Origin: an uncultured bacterium
Lineage (GTDB): Bacteria; Actinomycetota; Coriobacteriia; Coriobacteriales; Eggerthellaceae
NCBI GenBank assembly: GCA_905214325.1
Contig: CAJMLT010000002.1
Location: 27,914-91,913, forward strand
Direction of reading: 5' to 3'
Length of the DNA: 64,000 bases
The notes beneath the pieces were generated by a model. That model saw nothing but the letters and a program-made list of their open reading frames with translations. It made no database searches and was not told the origin of the DNA. Both the position numbers and the translations under genes were made by a program. Positions 25,823-35,711 of the stretch are shown one piece after another; position 1 is the stretch's first letter, and every line of letters begins with the position of its first letter.

Positions 25823-27040
25823 ATGGCAACCTCTGAACTGATCGAAGCTCTACAGGCTTTGGCTCACGAACGTAAGATCGACGAATTCTATCTCATCGAA
25901 CGTTTGGAAGCTTCTTTAGCCAAAAGCTATCAGCATATTCTCGATCTCGAATACGATGCGCGTGTGATCATCGATCGTGCAACGGGTCGTATTTATGTTT
26001 ACGAGTTGATTCCCGTCGGGGAGCCCGATGAGGAAACCGGGGAGTATAGCGAATTCGAAGAGCGCGACGTGACGCCGAATGATGTGAGCCGTATCGCTGC
26101 ACAGAATGCCAAAAACGTTATCGGTTCCATCGTCCGTGAAGCGGGCCGTCAATCCATCTACGAGGAATTTTCCGGTCGCGTCGGGGACTTGGTTACCGGT
26201 ACCGTATTGCAGGGAACACCCGATTTCACCATCATCAAGATCCGCGACGGAGTCGAAGCCGAGCTTCCTCACTACGATCTGAAGCGTTACCCCAACGAAC
26301 GCAACGAGCGTCCCCGTAATGAACACTATCGTCACAATCAGCGTTTGAAAACCCTGATCGTGGACGTTCGTGACCCCAATTCCGATGCCCCGAAGATGCG
26401 CGGTGAACACGCGCGTCCCTCCATCGTGGTATCGCGTACGCATCCCGACCTGATCCGTCGTCTTTTCGAGATCGAAGTTCCAGAAATATACGATGGCCTG
26501 GTTGAGATAAAATCCATTGCCCGCGAACCCGGTGAGCGTTCCAAGATCGCCGTTGCTTCGCGCGAGCCCACCCTCGACCCCGTAGGTGCTTGTGTGGGAC
26601 CCAAGGGTTCCCGTGTGCGCATGGTCGTCGAGGGATTGCGCAACGAGCGCGTCGACGTGATTCAGTGGGATGAGAATCCCGCCGTCTACGTCTCGAACGC
26701 CCTTTCGCCGGCGAAGGTGACGCGGGTCGATATCGATGAGGAGAACAATTACGCTACGGTGATCGTTCCCGACGATCAGCTGTCACTCGCTATCGGTAAA
26801 GAGGGTCAGAATGCCCGTCTTGCCGCGCGTTTGACCGGTTGGCATATAGATATCAAATCGGCCTCTTTCGCCGGAGAACCCATCGTCGGCGATATGGATC
26901 TCATCGATGAAGACGATACCGTAGATGGTGATGATGGATTGTGTGCCTACGTAGGCACCGACGGTACCCGTTGCCGTAACCATGCGCGTCCCGGATATCG
27001 TTTCTGCGGCATTCACGCCGATCTGGAGGAAGAAGAGTAG
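25823..27040 (+). CDS. nusA: Transcription termination/antitermination factor NusA with a Cys/His-rich C-terminal tail
   Basis: A 405-residue RNA polymerase-binding factor for pausing, termination and antitermination. An N-terminal polymerase-binding domain, an S1 domain (about 130-200), and two KH domains (IDEENNYATVIVPDDQLSLAIGKEGQN, split over normal spacing, includes the GKEGQN loop) are present. The last 32 residues are unusual: Cys374, Cys384, Cys395 and His398 make a CX10CX10CX2H cluster that could bind zinc. This tail is not part of the core NusA architecture I know. ATG 25823 follows AAGGAAGC. Confidence 0.95.
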   Translation: MATSELIEALQALAHERKIDEFYLIERLEASLAKSYQHILDLEYDARVIIDRATGRIYVYELIPVGEPDEETGEYSEFEERDVTPNDVSRIAAQNAKNVIGSIVREAGRQSIYEEFSGRVGDLVTGTVLQGTPDFTIIKIRDGVEAELPHYDLKRYPNERNERPRNEHYRHNQRLKTLIVDVRDPNSDAPKMRGEHARPSIVVSRTHPDLIRRLFEIEVPEIYDGLVEIKSIAREPGERSKIAVASREPTLDPVGACVGPKGSRVRMVVEGLRNERVDVIQWDENPAVYVSNALSPAKVTRVDIDEENNYATVIVPDDQLSLAIGKEGQNARLAARLTGWHIDIKSASFAGEPIVGDMDLIDEDDTVDGDDGLCAYVGTDGTRCRNHARPGYRFCGIHADLEEEE

Positions 27041-27047
27041 CGCTGTC

Positions 27048-27326
27048 ATGGTTCAGGGAAAACGACAGAGAACCTGTGTCGTGTGCAGGACAAGTGATAC
27101 GAAGAAGGATCTTCTCCGTATCGTACGTAGCCCCGAAGGTGTCGTCGATTTCGACCCTACGGGTAAAGCGAACGGGCGTGGTGCCTATGTCTGTTCGCTC
27201 GCCTGTTTCGAAAAGGCGATGAAGACGAAGAGGTTCGATTCGGCTCTTCGAACGAAATTGACGGATGAAGATTATGAGCGTATTGCCCGGCAGTTGCGGG
27301 CGGCGTTTTGCGACAAAGAGAATTAG
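27048..27326 (+). CDS. ylxR: YlxR family RNA-binding protein (DUF448)
   Basis: A 92-residue protein with the YlxR signature RTCVVCR and a GRGAYVC motif, carrying cysteines at a distance found in the family. YlxR proteins bind RNA, and some are nucleoid or RNase P regulators. The long form beginning at 26982 would overlap nusA; ATG 27048, just after the nusA stop, fits better. It overlaps no other gene until infB begins 14 bases later. Confidence 0.92.
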   Translation: MVQGKRQRTCVVCRTSDTKKDLLRIVRSPEGVVDFDPTGKANGRGAYVCSLACFEKAMKTKRFDSALRTKLTDEDYERIARQLRAAFCDKEN

Positions 27327-27340
27327 ACGAGGAGAACTAT

Positions 27341-30091
27341 ATGGCCGGCATGCGAGTACATGAATTGGCGAAGGAATTCGACATGACCAGCAAGGAACTG
27401 CTTAATCGCCTTGCTGAAATGAAAATTCCCGCGAAAAGCCATGCCAGTATTCTGCAGGATGCTTATGTGGAGAAGATCCGCAAAAATCTCGAGCCCGAGA
27501 TAAAGCAACGTGCAGGACAGCTGGAAGATGAAGAAGCGAAGAAGCTTGCCCGAGAGCAAGCAGAAGAAGCAGCGCGCAAAGCGGCTGAAGAAGCCGAGCG
27601 CCGTGCTGCGGTTGAAAAGGAGCGACAGGCACGCAATGCCGAACGGGCCCGTCGCGAAGAGCAGGGTAGCGACGGTTTTGCCGGACACCAGAAAAGCGAA
27701 GAAGAAGAGCAGGAAAAGAAAAAGATATCCTCGTCACCTTTTGAAAGTCTTGCTTCTCAGATCGAACGCGAACGCGAACGTGTCGAACGCGAAAAGGCTG
27801 AAGCGCTCGAGCGTGCGCGGGCTGCTGCTATCGCCGCGGAAGTGGCGAAGAAGCAGGCGGTGGAAGAGGCTTTGCAGGCACGCAATAAGAAGGGTGGTGC
27901 CAAAACGGCGGCAGCTAAGCCCGAGAAGAGCGCACCTAAGAGCGCGCCCACTTCTTCGGGTAGCAATTTCTCGTCGCTTTTGAGCCAGATCCAAAACGAA
28001 AGGGAGCGACTGCAGAATCAGAAGCAGTCGGCTGCCGCTACCAAGAAGAATAAGCCGAAACCCGAAAAGGGCGCCAAAAAGCAGCGTAAGGGTCTCGAGC
28101 CCAGCGTTCCCGAATTGGAGGGACGTAATGCCTCCGGTGAGGATCGCTATGCCCAGATGGCCGTTCAAGCGGAAAAACTTCAGCGGGATAAGGTTCTCGC
28201 CGAGGCCCGTGCCGCCGTCGAGGCAGCAACCCATGATGGTCAGGGACGACGTAAGAAGCGCAAGGAAAAGCGTGAAGCGGAAGCTCGTGAGAAGGCGGAA
28301 ATGGAAGCCTTGGAAAAGGGTCTCGACCCCAACCTGGTTCTGGATGATTCCGTCGCCGAAGTGGTTCAGGGATCCACGGTCGCCCAGTTCGCCGAGGTGC
28401 TCGATGTCTCTCCCAATGATGTCATCAAGCGTCTGTTCATGCTCGGTCAGGTTCTGACCCTCACGCAAACCATGAGCGATGACCTCATCGAGCTCATCGC
28501 CGACGACCTCGGGCGCAAGGTGCGTGTCGTTTCCCCCGAAGAGGAATTCGCCGTCGTCTACCATGATTCCGAAGAGGATCTCAAACCCCGTTCCCCCGTC
28601 GTGACGGTCATGGGCCATGTTGACCACGGTAAGACCTCTCTGCTCGACGCCATCCGTTCGACTGGTGTTGCCGAAAGCGAAGCGGGCGGCATCACCCAGC
28701 ACATCGGTGCTTCGGTGGTCAATGTCGGCGACCGTAAGGTCACCTTCATCGACACGCCCGGTCATGAAGCGTTTACCGCCATGCGTGCCCGCGGCGCCAA
28801 GGTCACCGACGTCGTCGTTTTGGTCGTTGCCGCCGATGACGGAGTCATGCCGCAGACCATTGAGGCGATCAACCACGCCAATGCCGCCGGCGTACCCATC
28901 GTGGTCGCCGTCAACAAGATCGACAAGGCGGGAGCCACACCCGAGCGCGTCCGTCAGGAACTGAGTGAACACGGCATCATCCCCGAGGAATGGGGAGGCA
29001 AGAATATGTTCGTCGACGTTTCGGCTCGTCAGAACCTTCATATCGACGACTTGCTGGAGACCATCCTGCTTCAGGCGGATGTGCTGGAGTTACGTGCGAA
29101 TCCCGATACGCTCGCTTCAGGTTTCGTCATCGAAGCGAACCTCGACAAGGGCCGAGGTCCTGTTGCCACTGTTCTGGTCGATCGCGGTACGCTCCATGCC
29201 GGAGATGTGGTTGTTGCCGGTACTTCCTATGGTAAAGTGCGCGCCCTCATCAATCCGCGTGGTTCCGTTACCGATCAGGCGCTTCCCGCCGACCCCGTCG
29301 AAATTCTCGGCCTCAATTCGGTGCCTTCCGCGGGTGATGAATTCCGTGTCTTCGAAGACGAACGTGATGCGCGTCGTCTTGCCGAGGAACGCGCTCTCCG
29401 TGCTCGTCTCGCGAAGCAGGAAGCTCGTTCGCACATGAGCCTCGACGATCTGTTCGCCCGTATCGAGGAAGGCAAGATGACCGATCTCAATCTTGTTGTC
29501 AAAGCGGACGTCAACGGATCCATCGAAGCTCTGCGCGATGCGTTTTCCAAGATGGATCAGTCCGAAGTCAAGATCAATATCATTCATGCGGCGGTCGGAG
29601 GTATCACCGAAACCGACGTTACCTTGGCTGCGGCTTCCGATGCCATCATCATCGGATTCAACGTGCGCCCGACGGGCAAGACGCGTGAAGTCGCCGAACG
29701 CGAGAAGGTCGATATCAGGCTTTATCGCGTTATCTATCAAGCCATCGAAGACATCAATGCCGCACGTGTCGGTTTGCTTTCGCCCGATATCGTGGAGCAG
29801 GACACCGGTATCGCCGAGGTCCGTGAAACCTTCAAGGTTCCCAAGGCCGGTACGATCGCCGGTTCCTATATCACCGAGGGAGAGCTTTCCCGTGATGACC
29901 GGGTGCGTATCGTGCGTGATGGTACGGTCATCTTCGAGGGAACCATTGACAGTCTGCGCCGCTTCAAAGACGACGTCAAAAGCGTCAAAAGCGGGTATGA
30001 GTGTGGTATCGGTATCACGGGGTATCAGGATATCAAGGTGGGAGATACCATCGAGGGCTTCCGTGTCGTCGAAGTCGAGAGGACGGAGTAG
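27341..30091 (+). CDS. infB: Translation initiation factor IF-2
   Basis: A 916-residue GTPase that positions initiator tRNA on the 30S subunit. An IF2N module opens it ([20 protein letters not shown]), a long Lys/Glu/Ala-rich coiled-coil region follows (about 65-320), then a second IF2N-like module ([19 protein letters not shown]). The GTPase domain carries GHVDHGKT (425-432), DTPGHEAF and NKID, and the C-terminal domains are complete. ATG 27341 follows GAGGAG; 27308 is out of place because it overlaps ylxR. Confidence 0.97.
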   Translation: MAGMRVHELAKEFDMTSKELLNRLAEMKIPAKSHASILQDAYVEKIRKNLEPEIKQRAGQLEDEEAKKLAREQAEEAARKAAEEAERRAAVEKERQARNAERARREEQGSDGFAGHQKSEEEEQEKKKISSSPFESLASQIERERERVEREKAEALERARAAAIAAEVAKKQAVEEALQARNKKGGAKTAAAKPEKSAPKSAPTSSGSNFSSLLSQIQNERERLQNQKQSAAATKKNKPKPEKGAKKQRKGLEPSVPELEGRNASGEDRYAQMAVQAEKLQRDKVLAEARAAVEAATHDGQGRRKKRKEKREAEAREKAEMEALEKGLDPNLVLDDSVAEVVQGSTVAQFAEVLDVSPNDVIKRLFMLGQVLTLTQTMSDDLIELIADDLGRKVRVVSPEEEFAVVYHDSEEDLKPRSPVVTVMGHVDHGKTSLLDAIRSTGVAESEAGGITQHIGASVVNVGDRKVTFIDTPGHEAFTAMRARGAKVTDVVVLVVAADDGVMPQTIEAINHANAAGVPIVVAVNKIDKAGATPERVRQELSEHGIIPEEWGGKNMFVDVSARQNLHIDDLLETILLQADVLELRANPDTLASGFVIEANLDKGRGPVATVLVDRGTLHAGDVVVAGTSYGKVRALINPRGSVTDQALPADPVEILGLNSVPSAGDEFRVFEDERDARRLAEERALRARLAKQEARSHMSLDDLFARIEEGKMTDLNLVVKADVNGSIEALRDAFSKMDQSEVKINIIHAAVGGITETDVTLAAASDAIIIGFNVRPTGKTREVAEREKVDIRLYRVIYQAIEDINAARVGLLSPDIVEQDTGIAEVRETFKVPKAGTIAGSYITEGELSRDDRVRIVRDGTVIFEGTIDSLRRFKDDVKSVKSGYECGIGITGYQDIKVGDTIEGFRVVEVERTE

Positions 30092-30093
30092 AC

Positions 30094-30450
30094 ATGAAGC
30101 AAAGTTCTTCCAGCAGGCGCGTGAACGAGCAGGCACGGGAGGTCATCGCGGGAATTCTTCTTTTCGAGATGACCGACCCACGCCTTGCCATGGTCACCAT
30201 CACTGCGTGTGAGGTGAGTTTCGATCGCAGTGTCGCTAACGTGTACTACACGACGGAGCCGGCCCGCTACATCGAAGTTGCCGAGGCCTTCCAGTCGGCA
30301 TCGGGTAGAATCCGTTCGTTGATGGCGAAGAAGCTTTCGTGGCGCGTGGCACCCGAATTGCGTTTCATGTTGGACTCGACGGTCGATCAAGCGGAACGTA
30401 TAGCCGGAGCGTTGGCTGCCGATGCCGAAAGGAATAAGAGCGAACAGTGA
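30094..30450 (+). CDS. rbfA: Ribosome-binding factor A
   Basis: A 118-residue KH-fold protein needed for 16S rRNA maturation, especially at low temperature. The start RVNEQAREVIAGILLFEMTDPRL and the C-terminal RIRSLMAKKLSWRVAPELRFMLD are typical. It begins two bases after the infB stop region with GGAG ahead, and the nrnA start overlaps its stop by four bases. Confidence 0.94.
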   Translation: MKQSSSSRRVNEQAREVIAGILLFEMTDPRLAMVTITACEVSFDRSVANVYYTTEPARYIEVAEAFQSASGRIRSLMAKKLSWRVAPELRFMLDSTVDQAERIAGALAADAERNKSEQ

Positions 30451-31442
30451 TTACCCCCCAGACAAATTCTTCCCTCGAGGAAATTGCCGAACTTCTCAAG
30501 CGGTATCAGCGATTCGTCATTTGTGGTCACGTGAGTCCCGATGGCGACTGTCTGGGCTCGCAGCTTGCCCTTGCTGCGGCGCTCCGTTCGCTGGGTAAAG
30601 ACGTTACCTGCCTCTATGCGAAGGATAATCCCGTGGAGGCCAATCTGCATTTTCTCGTCGATCGTGAGGCGTTTGTCGTCGGGAGCGATTTTCGGGAGGA
30701 TCCTGAAGTGTTCGTGGCGGTTGACGTTCCCACTATGGCTCGTCTCGGTACGGCGGCCGAGGTGCACAGGCGTGCTCAGGTCACCGTTACCATCGATCAC
30801 CATGCCAACGAGGAGGCCATATCGGACTACAACTACATCGACCCCGACGCCTCCTCCGCTTCCTTGCTCATCTGGAAGTTGGCGGGTCTGCTTGGTGCCG
30901 TTGATTCCGAGGTCGCCGAATGTGCTCTCGTGGGTCTCATCACCGACACGGGGCGCTTTTCTTTTCAAAACACCACTCCCGAAGCGTTTGCGGCCGCGGG
31001 AAAGATGACCGAGGCCGGGGCTTCTCCTTCCGACATATCACGTGAGATATTCCAGAATAGAACCCTGCCTTCACTTCGCCTCGAGCGCCTCGTCATCGAT
31101 CGTATGACGTTTCTCTCCGACGGTGAATTCGTCTATTCGTATTTGAAAAACGAAGACTTTGTTGCCTGTGGGGCAATCAGAGGTGATGCCGAGGTTCTCA
31201 TCGATGTGCTTCGCGGGGTTGCCGGTGTGAAGGTGGCTCTTATCCTGCGTGAAAACGACAAAGGTGAGATACGGGGTAGTCTGCGTGCTAAAGATGATAC
31301 CGATGTGTCGGCTGTGGCACGCTTCTATGGAGGCGGAGGTCATCGCGCAGCCGCCGGATTCACCTTCGTCGAGTCGTTCGATGAGGCTCTTGTCGATATT
31401 CCCGGAAAAGTCCTCGAACTCTGCTTCCCAAGTGAGGCCTAG
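30447..31442 (+). CDS. DHH-DHHA1 phosphoesterase (NrnA-like, oligoribonuclease/pAp phosphatase)
   Basis: A 331-residue manganese-dependent phosphoesterase of the NrnA type. It has CGHVSPDGDCLGSQLAL for the first metal site, TIDHHANEE for the DHH motif, and the C-terminal DHHA1 motif FYGGGGHRAAAGF. NrnA degrades short RNA ends and 3'-phosphoadenosine 5'-phosphate. GTG 30447 overlaps the rbfA stop by four bases. A position between rbfA and truB is very common for this gene. Confidence 0.93.
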   Translation: MITPQTNSSLEEIAELLKRYQRFVICGHVSPDGDCLGSQLALAAALRSLGKDVTCLYAKDNPVEANLHFLVDREAFVVGSDFREDPEVFVAVDVPTMARLGTAAEVHRRAQVTVTIDHHANEEAISDYNYIDPDASSASLLIWKLAGLLGAVDSEVAECALVGLITDTGRFSFQNTTPEAFAAAGKMTEAGASPSDISREIFQNRTLPSLRLERLVIDRMTFLSDGEFVYSYLKNEDFVACGAIRGDAEVLIDVLRGVAGVKVALILRENDKGEIRGSLRAKDDTDVSAVARFYGGGGHRAAAGFTFVESFDEALVDIPGKVLELCFPSEA

Positions 31443-31448
31443 ACCTTC

Positions 31449-32465
31449 ATGGCGAAACGGGGAGAATCGGGAATTTCACGTGTGATAGCCGTCGACAAAC
31501 CCGTCGGCCTTTCATCTCATGACGTGGTCGACGAATGTCGACGCATTTTCGGAGAACGTCGCGTCGGCCATACCGGCACGCTCGATCCCCTTGCTTCGGG
31601 GATCTTGAACATATGCATCGGTCCCGCTACGCGTTTGGGTACCTTCCTCGTCGATCACGACAAGACATACCGCATGGAGGTGGAGTTCGGCACCGCCACC
31701 ACAACCGATGACGCAGAAGGAGAAGTCATAAAGGCCCTCTCTGTTCCGGAGGAGCTCTTGGACCCCGATGTCGCGCAAGCTTGTGTTGCGGGTCTCGTGG
31801 GCCGCTCGACACAGATTCCACCCGTTTATTCCGCGATAAAGGTGGCGGGTCGCAAGGCCTACGAGCAGGCGCGTTGTGGGAAGGTCATCGAGCTCGCCCC
31901 CCGCGAATTCGAAGTCTTCGAGGCTCGCCTCAACGAGGTGAAGTGCATTGTCGAAAACGGGGAGCCTCTCATTATCTGGGATGTCACTCTGCATGTTTCC
32001 AAGGGGACCTACATGCGCTCGATCGCCCGAGATCTCGGTCATGGTCTGAGAACGGTCGCCCATGTTCGCTCCCTGCGTCGCGTAACGCTCGGCGATCTTT
32101 CTCTCGAAGATTGCCTTTCCCTCGAAGAGCTCAAAGAGAATCCACAACGTGCGACGGTGGATCCGTTGCGCCTTCTGGGTGTTCGCTATGCCTTCGTGCG
32201 TGAAGAAGCGAAGCTCGTCGAGAACGGCTCGCCTCTTCGTGTCGAGTCGGTCCGACTTAACGAGCCCCTCGAAGGCGATTGCTTTTCGGGTGCGTGTTGC
32301 ATGACGAGCGTGATGCCCTCCTCGGACCCACCCCGCGGTGACGAACAGGTGGCGATCGTAGTCCATAACCGCCTCAAAGCCCTTTACGTCTACGATGAGA
32401 TAAGCGGATTGTATAAACCACGATGTGTATTTGCGGTAGGTGTTGAACGTGACTCCAATCTATAA
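31449..32465 (+). CDS. truB: tRNA pseudouridine(55) synthase TruB
   Basis: A 338-residue pseudouridine synthase acting on position 55 of the T-loop. The catalytic motif RVGHTGTLDPLASGIL contains the aspartate nucleophile; YRMEVEFGTATTTDDAEG and the late SKGTYMRSIARDLG are also typical. It is longer than the shortest forms because of a C-terminal PUA-like region. ATG 31449 lies seven bases after the nrnA stop. Its end overlaps ribF by 17 bases. Confidence 0.95.
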   Translation: MAKRGESGISRVIAVDKPVGLSSHDVVDECRRIFGERRVGHTGTLDPLASGILNICIGPATRLGTFLVDHDKTYRMEVEFGTATTTDDAEGEVIKALSVPEELLDPDVAQACVAGLVGRSTQIPPVYSAIKVAGRKAYEQARCGKVIELAPREFEVFEARLNEVKCIVENGEPLIIWDVTLHVSKGTYMRSIARDLGHGLRTVAHVRSLRRVTLGDLSLEDCLSLEELKENPQRATVDPLRLLGVRYAFVREEAKLVENGSPLRVESVRLNEPLEGDCFSGACCMTSVMPSSDPPRGDEQVAIVVHNRLKALYVYDEISGLYKPRCVFAVGVERDSNL

Positions 32466-33378
32466 GGTCGACGAAGCTTTCAGTCATTCCTTTTTCGAAA
32501 ATTCTTCCTGTGCATTCGGTGTATTTGATGGTGTGCATAGGGGACATCGTTACCTTTTGCAGTGCGCCCAGGATACGGCGCATGAAAACGGTGGCATGTC
32601 TATCGCTTTGACCTTCGACATAGATCCCGATGAGCTGTTCCATGCGGATCGTTTGAAGAAACTCATGTCAAACGAGATGCGTCTGGCCGCGCTCGAGCAA
32701 AGCGGAGTCGACGCCGTGGTGGTGCTTCCCTTCACGCCGGAGTTCGCCTCCCTTTCACCGAAGGAGTTTCTCGATACCACCTTCAACGGACATGCTCCCG
32801 CGCATCTCCATGTCGGTCTCGATTTTCATTTCGGAGCCCGTGCGGCGGGAAGTGTGGTCGAATTGGGGGAGTGGGGCGTGGTAAGCGGAACGCATATCGA
32901 TGCCCACAATCTGAAAAGTTCCGACGGGCAGCCCATTACCGCTACTCGCATCAGAAAGCTTCTCGCCGTTCACGACCTCGATGAAGCGGAAAAACTTCTC
33001 GGGCGTCGCTACTTCGTGAACGGTCTCGTCCAGCCGGGTCGTGGGGAAGGAGTCGACATGGGTTTCCGTACGGCCAATCTCGTCATTCCCCCTAATCGTC
33101 AGGTTCTTTCCGAAGGGGTCTATTCGGCCTATGCCGTGGTGGATGGTCGTCGTTATAAGGCTGCGGTGTCGGTGGGGGTCTCTCCGGTGTTCGCCGACGA
33201 GACCGAAGCGACTTGCGAAGCGCATATCCTTGATTTCGAAGGTGACATCTACGGCGATGAGATCATCGTGGAGTTCGTCGAATTCCTGCGACCGATGATC
33301 AAGTTCGATTCAACCGATGAACTCATACGAACCGTCTTAGGCAACATAGAACACGTTCGTACGACGTTGGTTCTCTAG
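32449..33378 (+). CDS. ribF: Bifunctional riboflavin kinase/FAD synthetase
   Basis: About 309 residues making FMN and FAD from riboflavin. The FAD synthetase half carries the nucleotidyltransferase motif GVFDGVHRGHRYLL and a later IRKLL segment; the kinase half begins near residue 180 and ends with VEFVEFLRPMIKFDS. The riboflavin-kinase motif normally ending GFPTANL reads GFRTANL here, keeping the Thr and Asn but not the Pro. GTG 32449 is favoured by a TAGG at suitable distance; GTG 32440 is the alternative. Confidence 0.94.
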   Translation: MTPIYKVDEAFSHSFFENSSCAFGVFDGVHRGHRYLLQCAQDTAHENGGMSIALTFDIDPDELFHADRLKKLMSNEMRLAALEQSGVDAVVVLPFTPEFASLSPKEFLDTTFNGHAPAHLHVGLDFHFGARAAGSVVELGEWGVVSGTHIDAHNLKSSDGQPITATRIRKLLAVHDLDEAEKLLGRRYFVNGLVQPGRGEGVDMGFRTANLVIPPNRQVLSEGVYSAYAVVDGRRYKAAVSVGVSPVFADETEATCEAHILDFEGDIYGDEIIVEFVEFLRPMIKFDSTDELIRTVLGNIEHVRTTLVL

Positions 33379-33516
33379 CGTTTCATCCTCTTGGAGAAAT
33401 AAGAACATTTCGTTGCTGAAATCCCCCGATTATGTCGTACAATCATAAATTGTTGCTTTTTTGTAAATGTAGATAGAAAAAGCACTTTTGTACCTGTACA
33501 GATAAGGAGGAAAGAC

Positions 33517-35634
33517 GTGACTCTTCAAGTCGCATGGTTTGCCCCCATCGCTGCCATTATCGGTATCGTCATGGCGGGTTACCTAGGTTCCTGGGTCCTC
33601 AAGCAGGATCCCGGCAATGACAAGATGAACGGTATCTCGATCAAGATCCAGCAAGGTGCCAAGGCATTCTTGATGAGCGAATACAAGTTGCTGGTCATCT
33701 TCGGCATTGTTGTCGCCATCGTGATGGGTGTCGCTTTGAGCCCGTTCACTGCATTGGCTTTCATCACGGGCGGAGTTCTTTCCGCTCTCGCCGGTTATAT
33801 CGGCATGCACGTTGCCACACGCGCCAACACCCGTACGGCTCACGCCGCCGAGGAATCGGTCGCAAAGGCGCTCAACGTCAGCTTCAAATCCGGTTTGACC
33901 ATGGGTTTGTCCGTAGCATCGTTTGCGCTGCTCGGTCTTTCCCTGTGGATCATTCTCGAGATCTTCGGCGTTTCGACGCCTGATCTCATGCATGATCACG
34001 CCGGCATCGTCGAAGGTTTTGCCACAGGCGCTTCCGCCGTTGCGCTCTTCGCTCGTGTCGGTGGCGGCATCTATACGAAGGCTGCTGACGTTGGAGCCGA
34101 CCTGGTCGGCAAGGTCGAGGCGGGAATCCCCGAAGACGATCCCCGCAACCCTGCAACCATCGCCGACAACGTCGGTGACAACGTCGGTGACGTCGCCGGC
34201 ATGGGTGCCGACCTTTTCGAGTCCTACACGGGTTCCATCCTTGCCCCCACCATCTTGGCCGTGACGTTCGTCGTCGCCGGCTACTTCGGTGTCGGCTCCA
34301 TCGATGAGACCTGGGCGTTAGTTGTTCCCCTGCTCATCGCCGGTTGCGGCATCATCACCTCGATCATCGGTCTTTTCGCGGTGCGCACAAAGGAAGGCGC
34401 CGACCTTCATAAGGCTTTGAACCGCGGTACCTATCTCGCCGCCGGTATCGAGATCGTCGCTATCTTTGCCATCTTCTACGTTTGGAGTACGCAGACCACC
34501 ACCGCTCAGCCTCTTTGGTTGTTCGGTTCCGTTCTCTGTGGCCTCATCGCCGGTTTGCTTATCGGTCGCACCACCGAGTATTTCTGCTCGGATCATTACA
34601 AGCCCGTCAAGCGTATTGCCGAAGCTTCCGAAACGGGAGCGGCGACCACTATCATCGAGGGTATTTCCACGGGTATGCTCTCCACTATCATTCCCATTCT
34701 GCTGGTCGCACTCGCCATCATAGGCGCCTACACCTTCGGCAATATGGCTTTCCCTGAAGTCGCGGTTCAAGATGGTCTTCCCATCGGCCTGTTCGGTGTG
34801 GCTCTTGCCGCTACGGGTATGCTCTCCAACACCGCCATCACCATCGGTGTCGATGCCTACGGTCCTGTCGCTGACAACGCCGGTGGCATCGCTGAGATGG
34901 CCGGTATGCCCGAGGAAATTCGTGAGCGCACCGATCAACTCGATGCCGTAGGTAATACGACGGCTGCGATCGCCAAGGGCTTCGCTATCTCTTCGGCAGG
35001 TTTGGCTGCTATCTCCCTGTTCGTTTCCTATCAGGCGACGATGAGTCACGCACTGCCTTCCTTCGAGCTTACGTTGACCGATCCGCTGATCATCGCGGGC
35101 ATCTTCATCGGCGCCATGATTCCCTTCATGTTCGCCGCCCTGACCATGGGTGCCGTCTCCCGTGCCGCTCATGCGATGGTTGAGGAAGTTCGTCGTCAGT
35201 TCCGCGAGATCAAAGGCATCATGGAATATGAAGCCGAACCCGAATACGACAAGTGTGTCGCCATTTCCACGCAGTCCGCTCTGCGTGAAATGATGCTGCC
35301 GGGTATTCTGGCTATCGTGGTACCGATCGTCATCGGTTGCTTCAACCCCTCCATGCTCGGTGGCTTTTTGGCCGGTGCCGTTGCTACGGGCATGTTGATG
35401 GCTATCTTCATGTCCAATGCCGGTGGTGCTTGGGATAATGCGAAGAAGTACATCGAAGGTGGTGCTCATGGTGGTAAGGGCTCTGACGCCCATAAGGCCG
35501 CCGTCGTCGGCGACACCGTCGGTGATCCCTTCAAGGACACCTCCGGTCCGTCCATGAACATCTTGATCAACCTGATGACTATCGTTTCGTTGACTTTCTC
35601 ACCCTTGTTCATCATGATCCAGACGATGCTCTAA
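33517..35634 (+). CDS. hppA: Membrane-bound K+-dependent pyrophosphatase (ion-pumping)
   Basis: A 705-residue membrane pyrophosphatase with about 16 helices that couples pyrophosphate hydrolysis to cation export. The substrate loop DDPRNPATIADNVGDNVGD and the C-terminal GDTVGDPFKDTSGPS are intact. The residue after GNTT is Ala483 (GNTTAAIAKG), the signature of K+-dependent enzymes; K+-independent ones have Lys there. Whether it pumps H+ or Na+ cannot be read with certainty. GTG 33517 follows AAGGAGG. The upstream 138 bases are AT-rich, with a TACAAT at 33438-33443 as a weak promoter candidate. Confidence 0.96.
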   Translation: MTLQVAWFAPIAAIIGIVMAGYLGSWVLKQDPGNDKMNGISIKIQQGAKAFLMSEYKLLVIFGIVVAIVMGVALSPFTALAFITGGVLSALAGYIGMHVATRANTRTAHAAEESVAKALNVSFKSGLTMGLSVASFALLGLSLWIILEIFGVSTPDLMHDHAGIVEGFATGASAVALFARVGGGIYTKAADVGADLVGKVEAGIPEDDPRNPATIADNVGDNVGDVAGMGADLFESYTGSILAPTILAVTFVVAGYFGVGSIDETWALVVPLLIAGCGIITSIIGLFAVRTKEGADLHKALNRGTYLAAGIEIVAIFAIFYVWSTQTTTAQPLWLFGSVLCGLIAGLLIGRTTEYFCSDHYKPVKRIAEASETGAATTIIEGISTGMLSTIIPILLVALAIIGAYTFGNMAFPEVAVQDGLPIGLFGVALAATGMLSNTAITIGVDAYGPVADNAGGIAEMAGMPEEIRERTDQLDAVGNTTAAIAKGFAISSAGLAAISLFVSYQATMSHALPSFELTLTDPLIIAGIFIGAMIPFMFAALTMGAVSRAAHAMVEEVRRQFREIKGIMEYEAEPEYDKCVAISTQSALREMMLPGILAIVVPIVIGCFNPSMLGGFLAGAVATGMLMAIFMSNAGGAWDNAKKYIEGGAHGGKGSDAHKAAVVGDTVGDPFKDTSGPSMNILINLMTIVSLTFSPLFIMIQTML

Positions 35635-35661
35635 GTCGCATCATCGATGCCGATCCATCGC

Positions 35662-35699
35662 ATCCCCGTTCCTCCTTTGTGAGGGGCGGGGATTTTTTT
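35662..35699 (+). terminator. Rho-independent terminator after hppA
   Basis: A 13-pair stem (35662-35674 with 35681-35693, two T-G pairs), CTTTGT loop and six or more T residues end the hppA transcript. It also separates hppA from the convergent TauE/SafE gene. Confidence 0.93.
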
Positions 35700-35711
35700 C
35701 GTAAGGAGCGT

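Noticed and set aside
28000..28330. Repeat or low-complexity element in the infB region
   Set aside because: The Lys/Glu/Ala-rich stretch is the normal variable linker of IF-2, not a DNA repeat.
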